52,999 nt of DNA from Planctomycetaceae bacterium (GTDB lineage: Bacteria > Planctomycetota > Planctomycetia > Pirellulales > Pirellulaceae). Positions within the stretch are counted from its first letter, which is position 1. Each line of letters opens with the position of its first letter. The notes beneath the pieces are model-generated. The model was not told the DNA's origin and made no database searches. It was given only the letters and a program-made list of their open reading frames with translations. Made by a program: the position numbers and the translations under genes. Positions 52,142 to 52,999 of this stretch are shown one piece after another. The stretch is taken from positions 1-52,999 of the forward strand of contig JAHEJI010000012.1 of NCBI GenBank assembly GCA_024638965.1, given 5' to 3'.

Positions 52142-52999
52142 TTAAACGTCCAGATTGGTTACTTCCAGCGAGTGCTTTTCAATAAACTCTCGACGAGGTT
52201 CGACTTTGTCACCCATCAAGACACGGAACATTTCGTCGGCCTCCGCGGCGTTCGTCATTTTGATTTGAACGAGAGTTCGGTTTTCCGGATCGAGAGTCGT
52301 TTCGCGAAGCTCTTCCGCGTTCATTTCACCCAAGCCCTTAAAACGAGTGACGGACATTCCTTTTTCGCCTGCGGCTCTGACGGCATTAACCAGCGATCGC
52401 AGGTCGTTGATTCCTGTTTCGCTGTCGCCTCGGGACAACGTGTAACGAGAGGTTTCGATTCCAGTCCTCTCCTGCGGCATTAATGCGTCGACGGTAAACC
52501 CAAGCTTAATCAGTTCCTGAAGCCCTGAGTTGATGGTCCGCACTTCGTGGAATTCATTGATATGCAGAGTATCAGCTGCCCCGTTGGAACCAAACTGATC
52601 CTGTTCTTTGGCCACGCCTAAATCGGTATCTTCCTTTCTCTTTTTGGAAGACTCACCGGTTTCCACATTTAGTTCACCACCCGTTTTCTTTTCCTGGTCC
52701 TTGATGAAATCATCAAGTTCTTTCCGAGTCGTGAACCAAAAATCGGCGCTACCCAGGACAACGTGGAAGACAGGCAACCGGTTTGTTTCGAAGTTCATGC
52801 GGTTGGCATGCGTTCGCAAATTGATTCCGCGGCGTTCAAGAGCTTGAATCGCTTCCTCCATGCTGCCCATCGTGGTGCACAGACGTTCCATTTCTTCGCC
52901 TTCGATCTCGGTCCCCGCTTCATCGCTGAACTTCGTATCCTTGAGTCCACGTGCGAGCAGTTGGCGACGCATTTCCTCTTCCGATTGAACGTAGTAGGT
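52142..52999 (-). CDS. gyrB: DNA gyrase subunit B, C-terminal part (partial, cut by the window edge)
   Basis: 285 or more residues; the frame is open through the right edge (the codons before the ATG at 52972 continue TYYVQSEEE), so 52972 is not the start. The closing signature of GyrB is present: VTRFKGLGEMNAEELRETTL, DPENRTLVQI, and the ending ADEMFRVLMGDKVEPRREFI. The segment between the TOPRIM region and this signature is long and includes a charged, low-complexity insert (about residues 105-135 of the visible part). It is therefore closer to the insert-bearing GyrB type than to the short one. As part of the gyrase heterotetramer it introduces negative supercoils. Confidence 0.97.
   Translation of the reverse strand, partial: TYYVQSEEEMRRQLLARGLKDTKFSDEAGTEIEGEEMERLCTTMGSMEEAIQALERRGINLRTHANRMNFETNRLPVFHVVLGSADFWFTTRKELDDFIKDQEKKTGGELNVETGESSKKRKEDTDLGVAKEQDQFGSNGAADTLHINEFHEVRTINSGLQELIKLGFTVDALMPQERTGIETSRYTLSRGDSETGINDLRSLVNAVRAAGEKGMSVTRFKGLGEMNAEELRETTLDPENRTLVQIKMTNAAEADEMFRVLMGDKVEPRREFIEKHSLEVTNLDV

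Overview
The window reads as chromosomal DNA of a planctomycete, most likely from the Pirellulaceae or a close relative. The evidence is family content. There are two secreted-protein pairs that are expanded in this phylum: DUF1592/DUF1588/DUF1585 cytochrome with DUF1552, and DUF1549/DUF1553 cytochrome with DUF1501. There are also PQQ-type beta-propeller, mu-protocadherin-like and J-like membrane proteins, and an ECF sigma factor with its own membrane partner. Most gene products carry signal peptides or membrane segments. I see no rRNA, tRNA, transposase, phage gene or CRISPR array.

Layout. 1-585 has no convincing gene and begins with a short CTAAATG-type repeat. 586-3981 is a sigma factor / membrane partner / PDZ protein / Spy-like protein cluster, closed by a terminator. 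4107-7877 (minus) holds the DUF1592 and DUF1552 genes. 8130-9299 is a papain-like protease. 9429-24398 is a long plus-strand run: TPR-gluzincin peptidase, DUF4159, MoxR ATPase, DUF58, BatA-like vWA, a very large Gln-rich coiled-coil membrane protein, a second vWA membrane protein and a clan-CD (C13/caspase-like) peptidase. The last five junctions have gaps of 7 nt or less, or overlap. 24414-34009 holds a monohaem membrane protein, a DUF255 thioredoxin-fold protein, an M3 peptidase, a transglutaminase-esterase fusion and a bestrophin. 34261-38298 holds a SnoaL-like protein, an Arg/Pro repeat protein and a PQQ-like propeller. 38382-45931 (minus) holds GNAT plus pyruvate-kinase-like (ATGA overlap), DUF1501 plus its cytochrome partner, and a small secreted protein. 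46102-52999 holds a J-like membrane protein, a cysteine-rich lipoprotein, an unknown secreted protein, a PepD dipeptidase and the 3' part of gyrB, cut by the right edge.

The most interesting items are: (i) the MoxR/vWA operon ending in a caspase/legumain-like peptidase, with a second peptidase just upstream; (ii) a family of short hairpin elements beginning GTAGG or ending CCTAC, two of which appear to be translated in frame inside genes; (iii) a lipoprotein made of four repeats of a 14-residue C-x2-C-G-x3-G-x3-C-C module; and (iv) a pyruvate-kinase-like protein translationally coupled to an acetyltransferase. All functional statements come from reading motifs by eye; no database search was run.
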